This document shows positions 1 to 7,725 of a DNA stretch of 35,965 nucleotides, piece by piece. The DNA lies in the NCBI RefSeq assembly GCF_001561915.1, contig NZ_LSKU01000001.1:2311724-2347688 (forward strand), read 5' to 3'. The number at the start of each line of letters is the position of its first letter. Positions within the stretch are counted from its first letter, which is position 1. The DNA comes from Tepidibacillus decaturensis (GTDB lineage Bacteria > Bacillota > Bacilli > Tepidibacillales > Tepidibacillaceae). The notes beneath the pieces were generated by a model. The model was not told the DNA's origin, made no database searches, and saw only the letters and a list, made by a program, of their open reading frames with translations. The translations under genes and the position numbers were made by a program.

Positions 1-1415
1 ATAACTAATATCTTCCTTTCTTTATCACTTACATTGATTGAACTTCTAAATTTATTAAGTAAGGTTACATCCTCTAGTAAAAGAGAGAGCATGATAACAT
101 CATCTATTTGTTCTGATTTAATAGCTTCCAACTGATTCCATATTTGATACGCTTCTCTATACTGTTTGTTCATTTGTTTTGCAATTGCTAAAAGAAATTG
201 ATCATTACTGTTATGATACATTTCAAGATATTCTATAAGTAAAGGATGACGTAACTGATACAATATTTTAATAAGTAAACTATATTCTTCTTGATTGGTT
301 ATTGGATATATTGCAGAAAGATATCTCTTTATTTCTTCAGAGGGTATATTAACAGTTGTTAACAACTCTATATATGAATATAATGCAGCTGGAAAATTTT
401 TCTTTTCCCGCAATGCAAAAAATAACGCCTCTACAGCCTCCAGTTTCTTCCCTTGTTTCTGATAAACTTCTGAAAGATAATAATGGGCTAAATAGCTACC
501 AACACCTTCCCTTGTAGAAGTGTGTTCTACCTCTCCTAAACTTAGGCATTTCTTAAATAATGATTCAGCTTCTTCCAAGAATCCTAGTTCTTCAAATATT
601 TTTGCTTTAATAAAAAATAAATCGGTTTTTAATGGAAAAAGTCCTATTGCTTCAGTTACAACTTTAATTCCATCTTCATATCTTTTTAACTTATATAATG
701 TTTCAACCATATGGTACAACAGATCACTAAGATAATATTGATTTTTACTTAAATAATAAGACTCTTTAAAATAATGGAGAGCTTTGTCTAGTTCTCCCAT
801 AAACATATATTGTTTTGCTAAGTTAAAATAGCTGTATCCACTTGGATTTTCAGCAACTTCATTTAATAATAGTTCAATATTTCGTTGAGTTTTATTCTTT
901 TCCGTTAATACTTCATTCTTGTATCCAATATGGTTTATTAAAATATTTGAAAATGCATGACTGTAATTTTTCCCTTCTAGATCCAAATGTTCATGTATTC
1001 TCCCATAATAGGAAAGCCCAATATTATTTTTAAATAATCTAATTGCTTCATGATAGGATGGAACCCCGTTTTCTGTATAGTTTTTTATTCTATTAATATA
1101 AAAATCCTTACTAGATTTTAAATCATCAAAAATATTAACGTCCTTTTCTAAATACTCATCTGCATCCATTATCAATATATAATCAGAAGTTGCTTGAGCT
1201 ATAGAATAATTTCTCGCGACTGAAAAATCATCAATCCAATTAAAATGGAATATTTTTGCCTTATATCTTTCCGCAATATCTAAAGTAGAATCAGATGAAC
1301 CCGTATCAACAATAATGATTTCATCTACCATATGATGTACACTATTTAAACATTTCTCAAGGTATTTTTCTTCATCTTTTACAATCATACACAAAGAAAT
1401 TGTAAATGGTTTCAT
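1..1415 (-). CDS. family 2 glycosyltransferase with TPR-like repeats (partial)
   Basis: Partial gene: 471 codons are open and no stop is reached before the left edge. The start is the ATG at 1415, preceded by GGTGGTG. The first ~110 residues show the GT-A / family 2 pattern: ISLCMIVKDEE, then IIVDTGSSDST, then the DxD-type sugar-nucleotide/metal site in LIMDADEYL. The rest is helical with TPR-like spacing (for example YFNLAKQYMFMGELDKALHY). Family knowledge: GT2-TPR proteins of this build include SunS-type peptide glycosyltransferases and enzymes next to flagellin genes. Its position just downstream of hag on the same strand suggests O-glycosylation of flagellin (inference). A terminator separates it from hag, so it probably has its own promoter. 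Sure of the fold, unsure of the substrate. Confidence 0.85.
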   Translation of the reverse strand, partial: MKPFTISLCMIVKDEEKYLEKCLNSVHHMVDEIIIVDTGSSDSTLDIAERYKAKIFHFNWIDDFSVARNYSIAQATSDYILIMDADEYLEKDVNIFDDLKSSKDFYINRIKNYTENGVPSYHEAIRLFKNNIGLSYYGRIHEHLDLEGKNYSHAFSNILINHIGYKNEVLTEKNKTQRNIELLLNEVAENPSGYSYFNLAKQYMFMGELDKALHYFKESYYLSKNQYYLSDLLYHMVETLYKLKRYEDGIKVVTEAIGLFPLKTDLFFIKAKIFEELGFLEEAESLFKKCLSLGEVEHTSTREGVGSYLAHYYLSEVYQKQGKKLEAVEALFFALREKKNFPAALYSYIELLTTVNIPSEEIKRYLSAIYPITNQEEYSLLIKILYQLRHPLLIEYLEMYHNSNDQFLLAIAKQMNKQYREAYQIWNQLEAIKSEQIDDVIMLSLLLEDVTLLNKFRSSINVSDKERKILV

Positions 1416-1520
1416 AAATTCACCACCAAGTTAGTAAATTGAATTTTCTCTCTATACTTTATATCGGTAAAAGACATTAAAGTATTTATACCTAAGTTTA
1501 AATTAAATAGGAATAATGAG

Positions 1521-1564
1521 CAAAGAAAAAACACCTTGATCTCGTTTAGGAGATTCAAGGTGTT
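1521..1564 (-). terminator. intrinsic terminator of hag
   Basis: Inverted repeat AACACCTTGATCTC / GAGATTCAAGGTGTT with one bulged base and a six-base loop, followed on the minus strand by TTTTTCTTTG. It sits 9 bases after the stop codon of hag exon 2, which supports exon 2 being the true 3' end of the flagellin transcript. Confidence 0.9.
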
Positions 1565-1572
1565 TGTTTTTA

Positions 1573-1617
1573 TTATCGAAGTAACTGAAGTACTCCTTGT
1601 GGTTGTTGGTTGGCTTG
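1573..1617 (-). CDS. hag: hag exon 2 (flagellin C-terminal tail after splicing)
   Basis: Fifteen codons reading QANQQPQGVLQLLR and stop, the canonical Bacillales flagellin C-terminus. They have no start of their own. Joined to exon 1 after codon 264 (GCT, 2008-2006) they give a 278-residue flagellin. A second tail-coding copy lies upstream at 1961-2005 inside the intron. An alternative splice register four bases later (exon 2 from 1613, intron 1614-2001) keeps the frame and gives QSNQQPQGVLQLLR. Confidence 0.85.
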   Translation of the reverse strand, partial: QANQQPQGVLQLLR

Positions 1618-2005
1618 CTTCGCCGCTGTACCTTTCGGTTACAGAATAGACTATATCTTCACCCTAAAGATCAATTAGGGGCTGGGCACTTCGGTCTGAT
1701 AAGCTTCCACATTTCTTATCATTCCTACAGGATTCATCACCATGACTTTTGCTTTAGGTGGTATTCCTTAGTCGTTGAACCTTCTCCACTCTTTCGAGCC
1801 AGGAGCTTGGCTGCTGATTATCCATTGTTCCATCCTTATTATTTTTAAACCCTCGCGTATACCGTTTCCAGTTTCGTTGTGGCTAATAAGGCTTTAGGAA
1901 GTTCCAGCAATTCACCCAGTCATTCTCTTAAGAATTACTCCTTAAGACGCCCTTCAATAGTTACCGTAGAAGTTGTAACACTCCTTGGGGTTGACTATTG
2001 GATTG
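1618..2005 (-). ncRNA. group I self-splicing intron in the flagellin gene
   Basis: No protein explains this stretch, but in the minus-strand sense the group I core elements appear in order: a P2 hairpin with arms TCTTAAG/CTTAAGA, P4 from TTGCTGGAAC and AATCAGCAGCCAAG, P6 with arms CTCC/GGAG capped by a GAAA loop, J6/7-P7 as GTTCAACGACTA, the P7 3' strand GATATAGTCT, a P9 hairpin with a GAAA loop, and a terminal G. The proposed ends give a 388-nt intron after a U (GCU) and ending in G, as the family requires. UUAGCU of exon 1 can pair with GGUAAC inside the intron with a U.G at the splice site and one bulge. No homing endonuclease ORF. Group I introns in flagellin genes of thermophilic Bacillaceae have, as I recall, been reported. 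Subgroup looks IA-like; exact ends are inferred. Confidence 0.9.
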
Positions 2006-2797
2006 AGCTAACATAGCTTGTGCTGCTTGTTGCAAAATGTTGTTCTTTGTAAACTCCATCATCTCTTTAGCCATATCAACGTCACGTATTCGAGATTCAG
2101 ATGCAGTTAAGTTCTCAGAAGCAGTTCCTAAGTTGTTGATGGTGTGCTCTAGACGATTTTGCACAGCTCCTAATCCAGATCTTTCTTGAGAAACCTGTGT
2201 AATTGCCTCATCAATTCCAGCTAATTGACTTGCAAAAGGAGTTGTTCCGAAAGCTGTTACATCAATACTGTCTATCGTCACAGTTGAACCTAATGCATCT
2301 GCTCCCATATCTTGAATGGTCAAAGTAACATCCTGATTAGCATTAGCACCAATTTGGAAAGTAATACCAGTTGTTGCGAACTCCCCGTTTAATAAATTCT
2401 TGCCGTTAAATTGGGTTCTATCGGAAATACCAGTTATTTCTGTTGCTAATGCATCAATTTCATCCTGTATAGCACTTAGATCTTCACTAGCATTTGTTCC
2501 GTTATTTGCTTGAATAACTAATTCTCTCATTCTTTGAAGAATACTATGGGTTTCGTTTAATGCACCTTCAGCTGTTTGAATTAAAGAAATACCATCTTGA
2601 GCATTTCGTTCAGCTTGCTCTAAGCCACGAATCTGTCCACGCATCTTTTCAGAAATCGATAAACCTGCTGCATCGTCTCCAGCACGATTAATACGATATC
2701 CTGAAGAAAGCTTTTCCATAGATTTAGCAGATTGAGTATTATTGAAGCTTAATTGACGATAAGTATTTAATGCAGAAATGTTGTGATTAATTCTCAT
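1961..2797 (-). CDS. hag: flagellin (exon 1 plus intron-encoded alternative tail)
   Basis: Flagellar filament subunit. The start is ATG 2797 (MRINHNIS), nine bases after AAGGAGG; longer upstream readings lack flagellin character. The N-terminal D0/D1 domain carries GYRINRAGDDAAGLSISEKM and the C-terminal D1/D0 ends AAQAMLAQ, with a short central region, 278 residues in all. The reading shown runs into the intron and stops at 1961 with tail QSNSQPQGVLQLLR; after splicing the last 15 codons come from 1573-1617 and give QANQQPQGVLQLLR, exactly the same length. The leader has a probable CsrA hairpin and a weak sigma-D-like promoter. csrA and fliW lie just upstream on the same strand. Confidence 0.97.
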   Translation of the reverse strand: MRINHNISALNTYRQLSFNNTQSAKSMEKLSSGYRINRAGDDAAGLSISEKMRGQIRGLEQAERNAQDGISLIQTAEGALNETHSILQRMRELVIQANNGTNASEDLSAIQDEIDALATEITGISDRTQFNGKNLLNGEFATTGITFQIGANANQDVTLTIQDMGADALGSTVTIDSIDVTAFGTTPFASQLAGIDEAITQVSQERSGLGAVQNRLEHTINNLGTASENLTASESRIRDVDMAKEMMEFTKNNILQQAAQAMLAQSNSQPQGVLQLLR

Positions 2798-2806
2798 ATT
2801 TATTTT

Positions 2807-2840
2807 CCTCCTTGAAAAGTTGTTTTTCCACATCCTTGTG
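2807..2840 (-). promoter_or_regulatory. two predicted CsrA-binding sites in the hag leader
   Basis: In transcript sense, CACAAGGATGTG (2840-2829) forms a CACA/UGUG stem presenting AGGA in the loop, a near-ideal CsrA site (family consensus contains ACARGGAUGU). The Shine-Dalgarno AAGGAGG at 2813-2807 supplies a second GGA, 16 bases downstream. In B. subtilis CsrA binds two equivalent hag leader sites and blocks ribosome binding until FliW removes it. Same arrangement inferred here. Confidence 0.75.
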
Positions 2841-2889
2841 ATATTGTAAGCGTTCATTCGGCCGCTATGAATCACTTACTCTATTATTT

Positions 2890-2916
2890 GTATCGAATAA
2901 AAATAGAGAGGTTTTT
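2890..2916 (-). promoter_or_regulatory. possible sigma-D promoter of hag
   Basis: AAAA-N15-TTCGATAC on the minus strand, against the sigma-D consensus TAAA-N15-GCCGATAT (3 of 4 and 5 of 8 matches). It lies about 90 bases before the hag start, between csrA and the CsrA sites. The match is moderate; its place is what a flagellin promoter would need. Confidence 0.4.
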
Positions 2917-2982
2917 CCTCCTGTTTTAAGCTGAATATAAGTTATTTTCGCTAATTTTCTAAATTTTTCTCTTATTATCTCT

Positions 2983-3228
2983 CTAATTCATCTTATTTTT
3001 ATTTTCAAGTTCAGCAAATGCATTTAGTAGATCAATCGATAGATTTTGTTTTGCTGCTAGTTTATTTTCTTCTTGTATCGCTATATAGATTTCTTTCCGG
3101 TGAATATCAATATGTTTGGGGGCATTAATTCCTAGTTTAATTTGCTCACCTTCAATGGCAACCACTGTAATTTCAATATCATGCCCTAGCATGATCGATT
3201 CGCCTTTTTTTCTAGTTAAGACTAACAT
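2983..3228 (-). CDS. csrA: carbon storage regulator / translational repressor CsrA
   Basis: Small dimeric RNA-binding protein (81 residues) that represses translation by covering GGA-containing leaders. The family opening [15 protein letters not shown] and the core [16 protein letters not shown] with [13 protein letters not shown] are all present. The C-terminal tail is slightly extended and polar. The start follows the fliW stop by one base, so the two are translationally coupled. In B. subtilis FliW sequesters CsrA until flagellin export frees FliW-binding capacity; hag is the next gene downstream and has matching leader sites. Confidence 0.97.
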   Translation of the reverse strand: MLVLTRKKGESIMLGHDIEITVVAIEGEQIKLGINAPKHIDIHRKEIYIAIQEENKLAAKQNLSIDLLNAFAELENKNKMN

Positions 3229-3229
3229 T

Positions 3230-3679
3230 CTATTTAACCCCCTCTTTTACTTGTTGAGGGAATAATGGTGTTTTGGTTAAATAATCGGTTTCGTGAAGAA
3301 TGATTTGTTTGGCCTTTTTATTTTTTATATTGATAATAATGGGAGCCTTTAAATTCATCGTCGCCTTTTTAAAATTCTCGGGTATAGATAAAATTCCCCA
3401 AACCGCCACTTCATTAACATCTTTAATCTCTAATTCTGCTATACTCTGTTCATCCAATTCAAATTCATAATTGGGATAAAATGAAAATGGATTGGCAATG
3501 ACAAATGCTAGATTTACAGTATAAATTGATTGTAAAAAGGCTAATGGGTTCTCCTGATCGGGTTGAAACAGGATAAACTGTTTCTCCTCTTCAAAGCCAG
3601 GAATTCCTTTTTCAAAATGAATGACATCCTCTTCTTTATATTCCAATACACCAAAACGGGTCGTTTCGATTTTTGCCAT
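3230..3679 (-). CDS. fliW: flagellar assembly factor FliW
   Basis: 149 residues, usual family length, starting with ATG after AAGGAGG. The family pattern [20 protein letters not shown] followed by [17 protein letters not shown] is clear. Role: binds newly made flagellin and CsrA alternately, tying flagellin translation to its secretion. Adjacent to csrA with a one-base gap. A terminator-like hairpin precedes it, so part of fliW-csrA expression may be uncoupled from the flgM-flgL transcript. Confidence 0.97.
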   Translation of the reverse strand: MAKIETTRFGVLEYKEEDVIHFEKGIPGFEEEKQFILFQPDQENPLAFLQSIYTVNLAFVIANPFSFYPNYEFELDEQSIAELEIKDVNEVAVWGILSIPENFKKATMNLKAPIIINIKNKKAKQIILHETDYLTKTPLFPQQVKEGVK

Positions 3680-3696
3680 ACAAACGCCTCCTTAAT

Positions 3697-3727
3697 CAAA
3701 AAATGCTATAGAACCTACTATAGCATT
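3697..3727 (-). terminator. terminator-like hairpin between the DUF6470 gene and fliW
   Basis: Perfect 9-bp arms ATGCTATAG/CTATAGCAT around a six-base loop, with a run of six T on the minus-strand 3' side. It lies in the 79-bp gap before fliW and could end or attenuate the transcript from flgM. Confidence 0.7.
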
Positions 3728-3758
3728 TCGTTACTTACCAATATAAATCCTTTCAATG

Positions 3759-4325
3759 TTAAATTCTTTGATCAATTTTTGGTGGTAAAATCTCAATTGA
3801 GTTTCTTTGTAGCATATAAATGTTTAGTTTCCCTGGAATATAGTCTATAACCGGTTTGTTAGGTTTTACTTCTATATCTACCTTTCCTCTATACCACTCA
3901 ATATCTAGTCTACCTGGTATGACGCGAATATCCACATTATCGTATGAAGGTTCTCCCTCATAATAAAACTCGTAGAATTGAATCGAGTTTTCCTTTGCCA
4001 TCTCAGGAATAGGATCTTCTTTGATATGAATCGCTGCGAGTCGGTCTCCTTTTTCGGTAATTTTGGCAATTGTATCTAACACAATTCGCTTTGTTTCATG
4101 ATAAATGACCTTTTGCAACTCTAATGGTGGCCTTTTTCCCAATGCACTCCAAGCTTTTGTTTGATCAATTTGGACCTGTGGATAGGTATGTTGAACCTCC
4201 ATTTTGGCTGGCTCTTGTTGGATCGAAACCTCTGCTTTTGGTTGTTCGATTTGCAAGGTTGCTCTTTTCAAGTCCATACCGATCTTTGCATAGGTTTGGC
4301 GAATTTGAATTTGAGGAATTTTCAT
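3759..4325 (-). CDS. DUF6470 family protein (YviE-like)
   Basis: 188 residues with no membrane segment or signal peptide. It begins MKIPQIQIRQTYAKIGMDLK, contains repeated short beta-type strings (IQIEQ/VQIDQ-like) and ends in alternating beta segments (DIRVIPGRLDIEW, KVDIEVKPNKPVIDY). This matches the YviE/DUF6470 protein encoded between flgL and fliW in B. subtilis. The biochemical function is not established as far as I know. Conserved place in the late flagellar operon implies a filament- or hook-junction-related role (inference). Gap to flgL is 20 bases. Confidence 0.85.
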   Translation of the reverse strand: MKIPQIQIRQTYAKIGMDLKRATLQIEQPKAEVSIQQEPAKMEVQHTYPQVQIDQTKAWSALGKRPPLELQKVIYHETKRIVLDTIAKITEKGDRLAAIHIKEDPIPEMAKENSIQFYEFYYEGEPSYDNVDIRVIPGRLDIEWYRGKVDIEVKPNKPVIDYIPGKLNIYMLQRNSIEILPPKIDQRI

Positions 4326-4345
4326 CTCTAATTCACCATTTTATA

Positions 4346-5239
4346 TTATCTTAGAAAATCAATTAAACTAGGCCGAATAATTCTAGCACCTGTAGATAAG
4401 GAGGCCTGGTAAATGTTTTCTTCTGTTTTCATATTAATGAGCAGTTCAGCCATGTCCGCATCTTCAGTTTTAGACAATAATTCTTGTAAATTGATATTCG
4501 TATTTTCTAAACGGTTTTTCATTAGATCTATCCGATTGGAACGGGCGCCAATTTCTGCCCATTTCTCCATGATCAGATCTAATCTGGAATCTAATTGTCC
4601 TAATGATTGACTAACACCTTGCTGATCATTATTATTTAAGGCATCTCTTAAATCAGCTAATACTTTAAACGCATTGGTAGGATCATTTTGGTCCCCAAAT
4701 AGATCTGCACCAGAAATATTGACTGGAATAATCGTTCCTATTCCAACTTCAAATTGAATGACACCAGCATCAGGGGTTACCGTTTCTGCCGTTCCAACCG
4801 CATATGGTTTCACATCAGTCATTTGTCCATTAAATACGTATTTTCCATTAAACTGGCTATTTCCAATCTGAACTAGTTGCTCATATAATTGATTGACTTC
4901 TTGACCTAATGCTTGCATCGCCTGAACAGGAGTTGCACCATTTGCACCTTGTACCGCTAATTCCCTAGCCCGTTGTAGAACATCATTGGCCTCATTGATC
5001 ATTTTATCGCCATATTCAAGCCAAGAAATGGCTGAATCCACATTACGCTGGTATTGCTCGTTAGAAGCTAATTCGCTGCGGTAGCGTAAAGCAAAACCTA
5101 ATCCTACTGGATCATCTGAGGGTTTATTAATCACTTTTCCAGTAGACATTTGGTTTTGCAGCTTTTCTAAACGGGTTAAATTATTATTCAGGTTACGAAG
5201 CATTTGTGAATTTAACATTCCCTGCGTTACTCTCACCAT
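4346..5239 (-). CDS. flgL: flagellar hook-associated protein FlgL (HAP3)
   Basis: 297 residues. Forms the second hook-filament junction ring, joining FlgK to flagellin. Flagellin-like N-terminus: MVRVTQGMLNSQMLRNLNNN, then LEKLQNQMSTGKVINKPSDDP. Flagellin-like C-terminus NIYQASLSTGARIIRPSLIDFLR-type ending. A GNSQFNGKYVFNG segment is typical of the family. Directly after flgK with 16 bases between, same strand; ribosome site TAGGG. Confidence 0.96.
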   Translation of the reverse strand: MVRVTQGMLNSQMLRNLNNNLTRLEKLQNQMSTGKVINKPSDDPVGLGFALRYRSELASNEQYQRNVDSAISWLEYGDKMINEANDVLQRARELAVQGANGATPVQAMQALGQEVNQLYEQLVQIGNSQFNGKYVFNGQMTDVKPYAVGTAETVTPDAGVIQFEVGIGTIIPVNISGADLFGDQNDPTNAFKVLADLRDALNNNDQQGVSQSLGQLDSRLDLIMEKWAEIGARSNRIDLMKNRLENTNINLQELLSKTEDADMAELLINMKTEENIYQASLSTGARIIRPSLIDFLR

Positions 5240-5255
5240 CGATCCCTACTTTCTA

Positions 5256-6842
5256 TTAACGACCTACGATACCCATACCGTTTATGATTTTATCTAACAT
5301 TTCATCAATCGTTGTAATCATCCTTGCTGAAGCATTATAGGCATGTTGGAACTTAATCAGATTTGCCATTTCCTCGTCTAAAGAAACACCACTCACTGAT
5401 TCTCTACGACTATCTACCTGTTCAACCAATACTTTTTGATTCTCTGCTTGTCTAGTTGCTTCCTGTGCTTTTACTCCTAACTGGCCAACCATTGAGCGAA
5501 AATACTCATCAAAGGTGCCTTCTCCACTTACTGCGTTATTGGTGTTATCAAAGGTAATAGAAACATTTCGCATCTGACCAATCCATAAGGCAAGTTGATT
5601 GTTCCCTTTCACTACTTTTTCTACAGGGGGATTGGTGCCATCATTATAAGTATAGGTCCTCGTGGAGGCAGCTATATTTCTCACATCTGCTGTAATATCC
5701 TGATTAACTTGAATGTTATTCGCAGTAAAACTTCCACTGCCATCTTTGGTTGTAAAGAATAGGCCACCTGCTTGTAGTGGATCTTGAAGGGTATAGCCTA
5801 ATTGGTGTAACCCATTTATCCCCTTTATTATTACAGTTATATCACTTGTTACTGTACGTTGATTCGCATCCCCTGTATAGGTAACGGTTGTTCCATCCGT
5901 TTTTGTTAAAGTTGTCCCATCAGGTAAAATTGTCCCAGTAGGTATGGTTAATTCAAATTCTCCTTCGACGAGTCCCTTGACCATCGCATCCATTTGTGCT
6001 TGGAAATCTTGCACATACTGATCTCGTGACAAGAGATATCCATGTATTTCCCCACTGGTTAGGTCTGCTGGTAATGCATTTGCATCTAACACGGTAGGTA
6101 CATTGATACCGTTCACTAATTCGGTATTTCCCATTTTGATGGTGTACCCATTTGGCGCATTGATCACATCAATATTGACTAACTTGGACAATTGGTCTGT
6201 GAGAAGATCTCGTTGGTCCCGCAAATCATTGGCATGATCTCCTAAACCTTCTACTCTAAAAATTTCTTTATTCAAGTTCGCAATTTGTTTGGTTAAGGTA
6301 TTGACTTCTGTTACTTTGATATTGATACTTTCCGTTAAATCGTTTTTTAAATTTTGCAATTTACTGGCTACATCGTTAAATGCATCTGCCATCGCGCCTG
6401 CCCGTTCCATAACAACTGAACGAGCTGTAAGGTTATCGGGTTGGCCCGCTAAATCCTGCCACGCATTCCAAAAATCATCTACAACCGAGCGAATCCCATA
6501 ATCTGAGGGCTCATTGACAATCGCTTCTAATTTTTCTAATGTATCCTGACGAATTGTCCAATCGCCATAGTCTTTGTTTTGGTTACGAAATTGTTCATCA
6601 AGGAAACTCTCCCGAATACGGCGAATATTTGAAAAATCGACCCCAGTTCCTAATTGTCCAGGGGCAGTGCTATGGGAAAGTCCTGGTGCTTCAATAGGCT
6701 TAGAGGCTACAAAATCGACCATCTGCCTTGTGTATCCTTTGGTATTGGCATTTGCAATATTATGTCCGGTTGTTTGGATTGCCGTTTGTTGAGCAAACAA
6801 TCCTCGTTTCGCTGTTTCTAATCCATGAAATGTGGAACGCAT
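5256..6842 (-). CDS. flgK: flagellar hook-associated protein FlgK (HAP1)
   Basis: 528 residues. First hook-filament junction protein. The N-terminal rod/hook signature is clear (FHGLETAKRGLFAQQTAIQT, then TGHNIANANTKGYTRQ), followed by helical domain, a beta-rich middle part (about residues 300-400), and the family C-terminal segment SGVSLDEEMANLIKFQHAYN with ASARMITTIDEMLDKII. Start is ATG 6842 after AAAGGAGTGG. Twelve bases separate it from flgN, its export chaperone. Confidence 0.97.
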   Translation of the reverse strand: MRSTFHGLETAKRGLFAQQTAIQTTGHNIANANTKGYTRQMVDFVASKPIEAPGLSHSTAPGQLGTGVDFSNIRRIRESFLDEQFRNQNKDYGDWTIRQDTLEKLEAIVNEPSDYGIRSVVDDFWNAWQDLAGQPDNLTARSVVMERAGAMADAFNDVASKLQNLKNDLTESINIKVTEVNTLTKQIANLNKEIFRVEGLGDHANDLRDQRDLLTDQLSKLVNIDVINAPNGYTIKMGNTELVNGINVPTVLDANALPADLTSGEIHGYLLSRDQYVQDFQAQMDAMVKGLVEGEFELTIPTGTILPDGTTLTKTDGTTVTYTGDANQRTVTSDITVIIKGINGLHQLGYTLQDPLQAGGLFFTTKDGSGSFTANNIQVNQDITADVRNIAASTRTYTYNDGTNPPVEKVVKGNNQLALWIGQMRNVSITFDNTNNAVSGEGTFDEYFRSMVGQLGVKAQEATRQAENQKVLVEQVDSRRESVSGVSLDEEMANLIKFQHAYNASARMITTIDEMLDKIINGMGIVGR

Positions 6843-6854
6843 ACTTCCACTCCT

Positions 6855-7366
6855 TTATGCTTTTTGATCAAAAATTCCTCGATTTGGCATTGTCATTTGG
6901 TTAATTGTTGGTTTGGTTGTTGGTTTCGAGTAGGTAAAAGCTTGTTTAGGTTGTTCTGTAAGCATTTCTAACGTATGAGAAACGTAATCTAAAGATTGAT
7001 AAATCAATTGCGTATTTAATTCGTTATATCTTTTCACTTCATCAATGGCATCAGATAACTTTTGATGGATTTCTTGTAATTGTGCCTTTTCCTGCGAAGA
7101 AGTTAATAGCTTTAATAAATCAGACATGGAGAATTCCTGTAAGACAAATCCTCTGTCCTCAAAAAATTGGCCAACGATTGCCTCTCGTTCCTCTTCCAAT
7201 TTCCCCATTTTTTTATCCAACGCGCTTCAAGTTGAGTGATTTTGGCCAATTCATCAATATCTCCGTCAATCAGCACTTGTTTTTTGCGTTTTGCCATCTC
7301 TACCATTTCCATATGAGATTGATAGATCTCACTGAATACTTTCATGAGATTTTGAAATGGAGCCAT
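6855..7366 (-). CDS. flgN: flagellar export chaperone FlgN, split by a frameshift at an A7 run
   Basis: Helical FlgN-type protein (chaperone for FlgK/FlgL) in the expected place between flgM and flgK. The first part (from ATG 7366, MAPFQNLMKV, ribosome site GAGGGG) reads to EARWIKK. The second, in another frame from about 7220, reads MGKLEEEREAIVGQFFEDRG and on to the natural end at 6855. The frames meet at seven consecutive A (complement of T 7208-7214). One extra A would restore one 170-residue protein of normal length. Options: sequencing error, true mutation, or transcriptional slippage on the A run. No other decay is visible, so the protein is probably made. Confidence 0.8.
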
Positions 7367-7404
7367 GATTACCCCTCGCTTCAATTGCTTTTTTAAACCA
7401 CTCT

Positions 7405-7665
7405 CTATTTAAACCACTTTAGGATTTTTTCTGCTACTTTTCCTGAATCCACTTGATAGGTTCCATTTTTAATTTGGTCTTTAATTTGGTTTATCTTTTC
7501 TTCACGACCTACATCTTTGGTTTGTTCTAATAAAGCTTTTGCTTCGTCCGAAATGTTAATTTCATCTTTTTTTGATTCTGTCTTTTTTAATTGCCGTTCC
7601 TTTTGGTTGATTTGTTGTTGATAGCGATTGATGCCTTGGATTCGATTGATATCGTTTATTTTCAT
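7405..7665 (-). CDS. flgM: anti-sigma factor FlgM
   Basis: 86 residues. Holds sigma-D (FliA) inactive until hook completion. Starts MKINDINRIQGINRYQQQ after AGGGGTG. The C-terminal sigma-binding part shows DEINISDEAKALLEQ, later KINQIKDQIKNGTYQVDSGKVAEKIL, the usual FlgM ending. It heads the flgM-flgN-flgK-flgL set and has a sigma-D-like promoter about 50 bases upstream. Confidence 0.95.
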   Translation of the reverse strand: MKINDINRIQGINRYQQQINQKERQLKKTESKKDEINISDEAKALLEQTKDVGREEKINQIKDQIKNGTYQVDSGKVAEKILKWFK

Positions 7666-7691
7666 TGTTTTTTCACCCCTAACATACTAAA

Positions 7692-7725
7692 TGCCGATAA
7701 TGAAGGTTTACCTTCATTATCGGCA
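7692..7725. repeat. perfect 15-bp inverted repeat over the flgM promoter
   Basis: TGCCGATAATGAAGG (7692-7706), loop TTTA, then the exact reverse complement CCTTCATTATCGGCA (7711-7725). The right arm contains the sigma-D -10 element read on the minus strand. There is no T run after it in either direction, so it is a poor intrinsic terminator. It could be a protein-binding palindrome or an RNA hairpin formed only by read-through transcripts from upstream. Confidence 0.9.

Noticed and set aside
1597-1848. Open frame on the plus strand inside the intron
   Set aside because: No ribosome site, no recognisable protein pattern, and the stretch is explained by the group I RNA core on the other strand.
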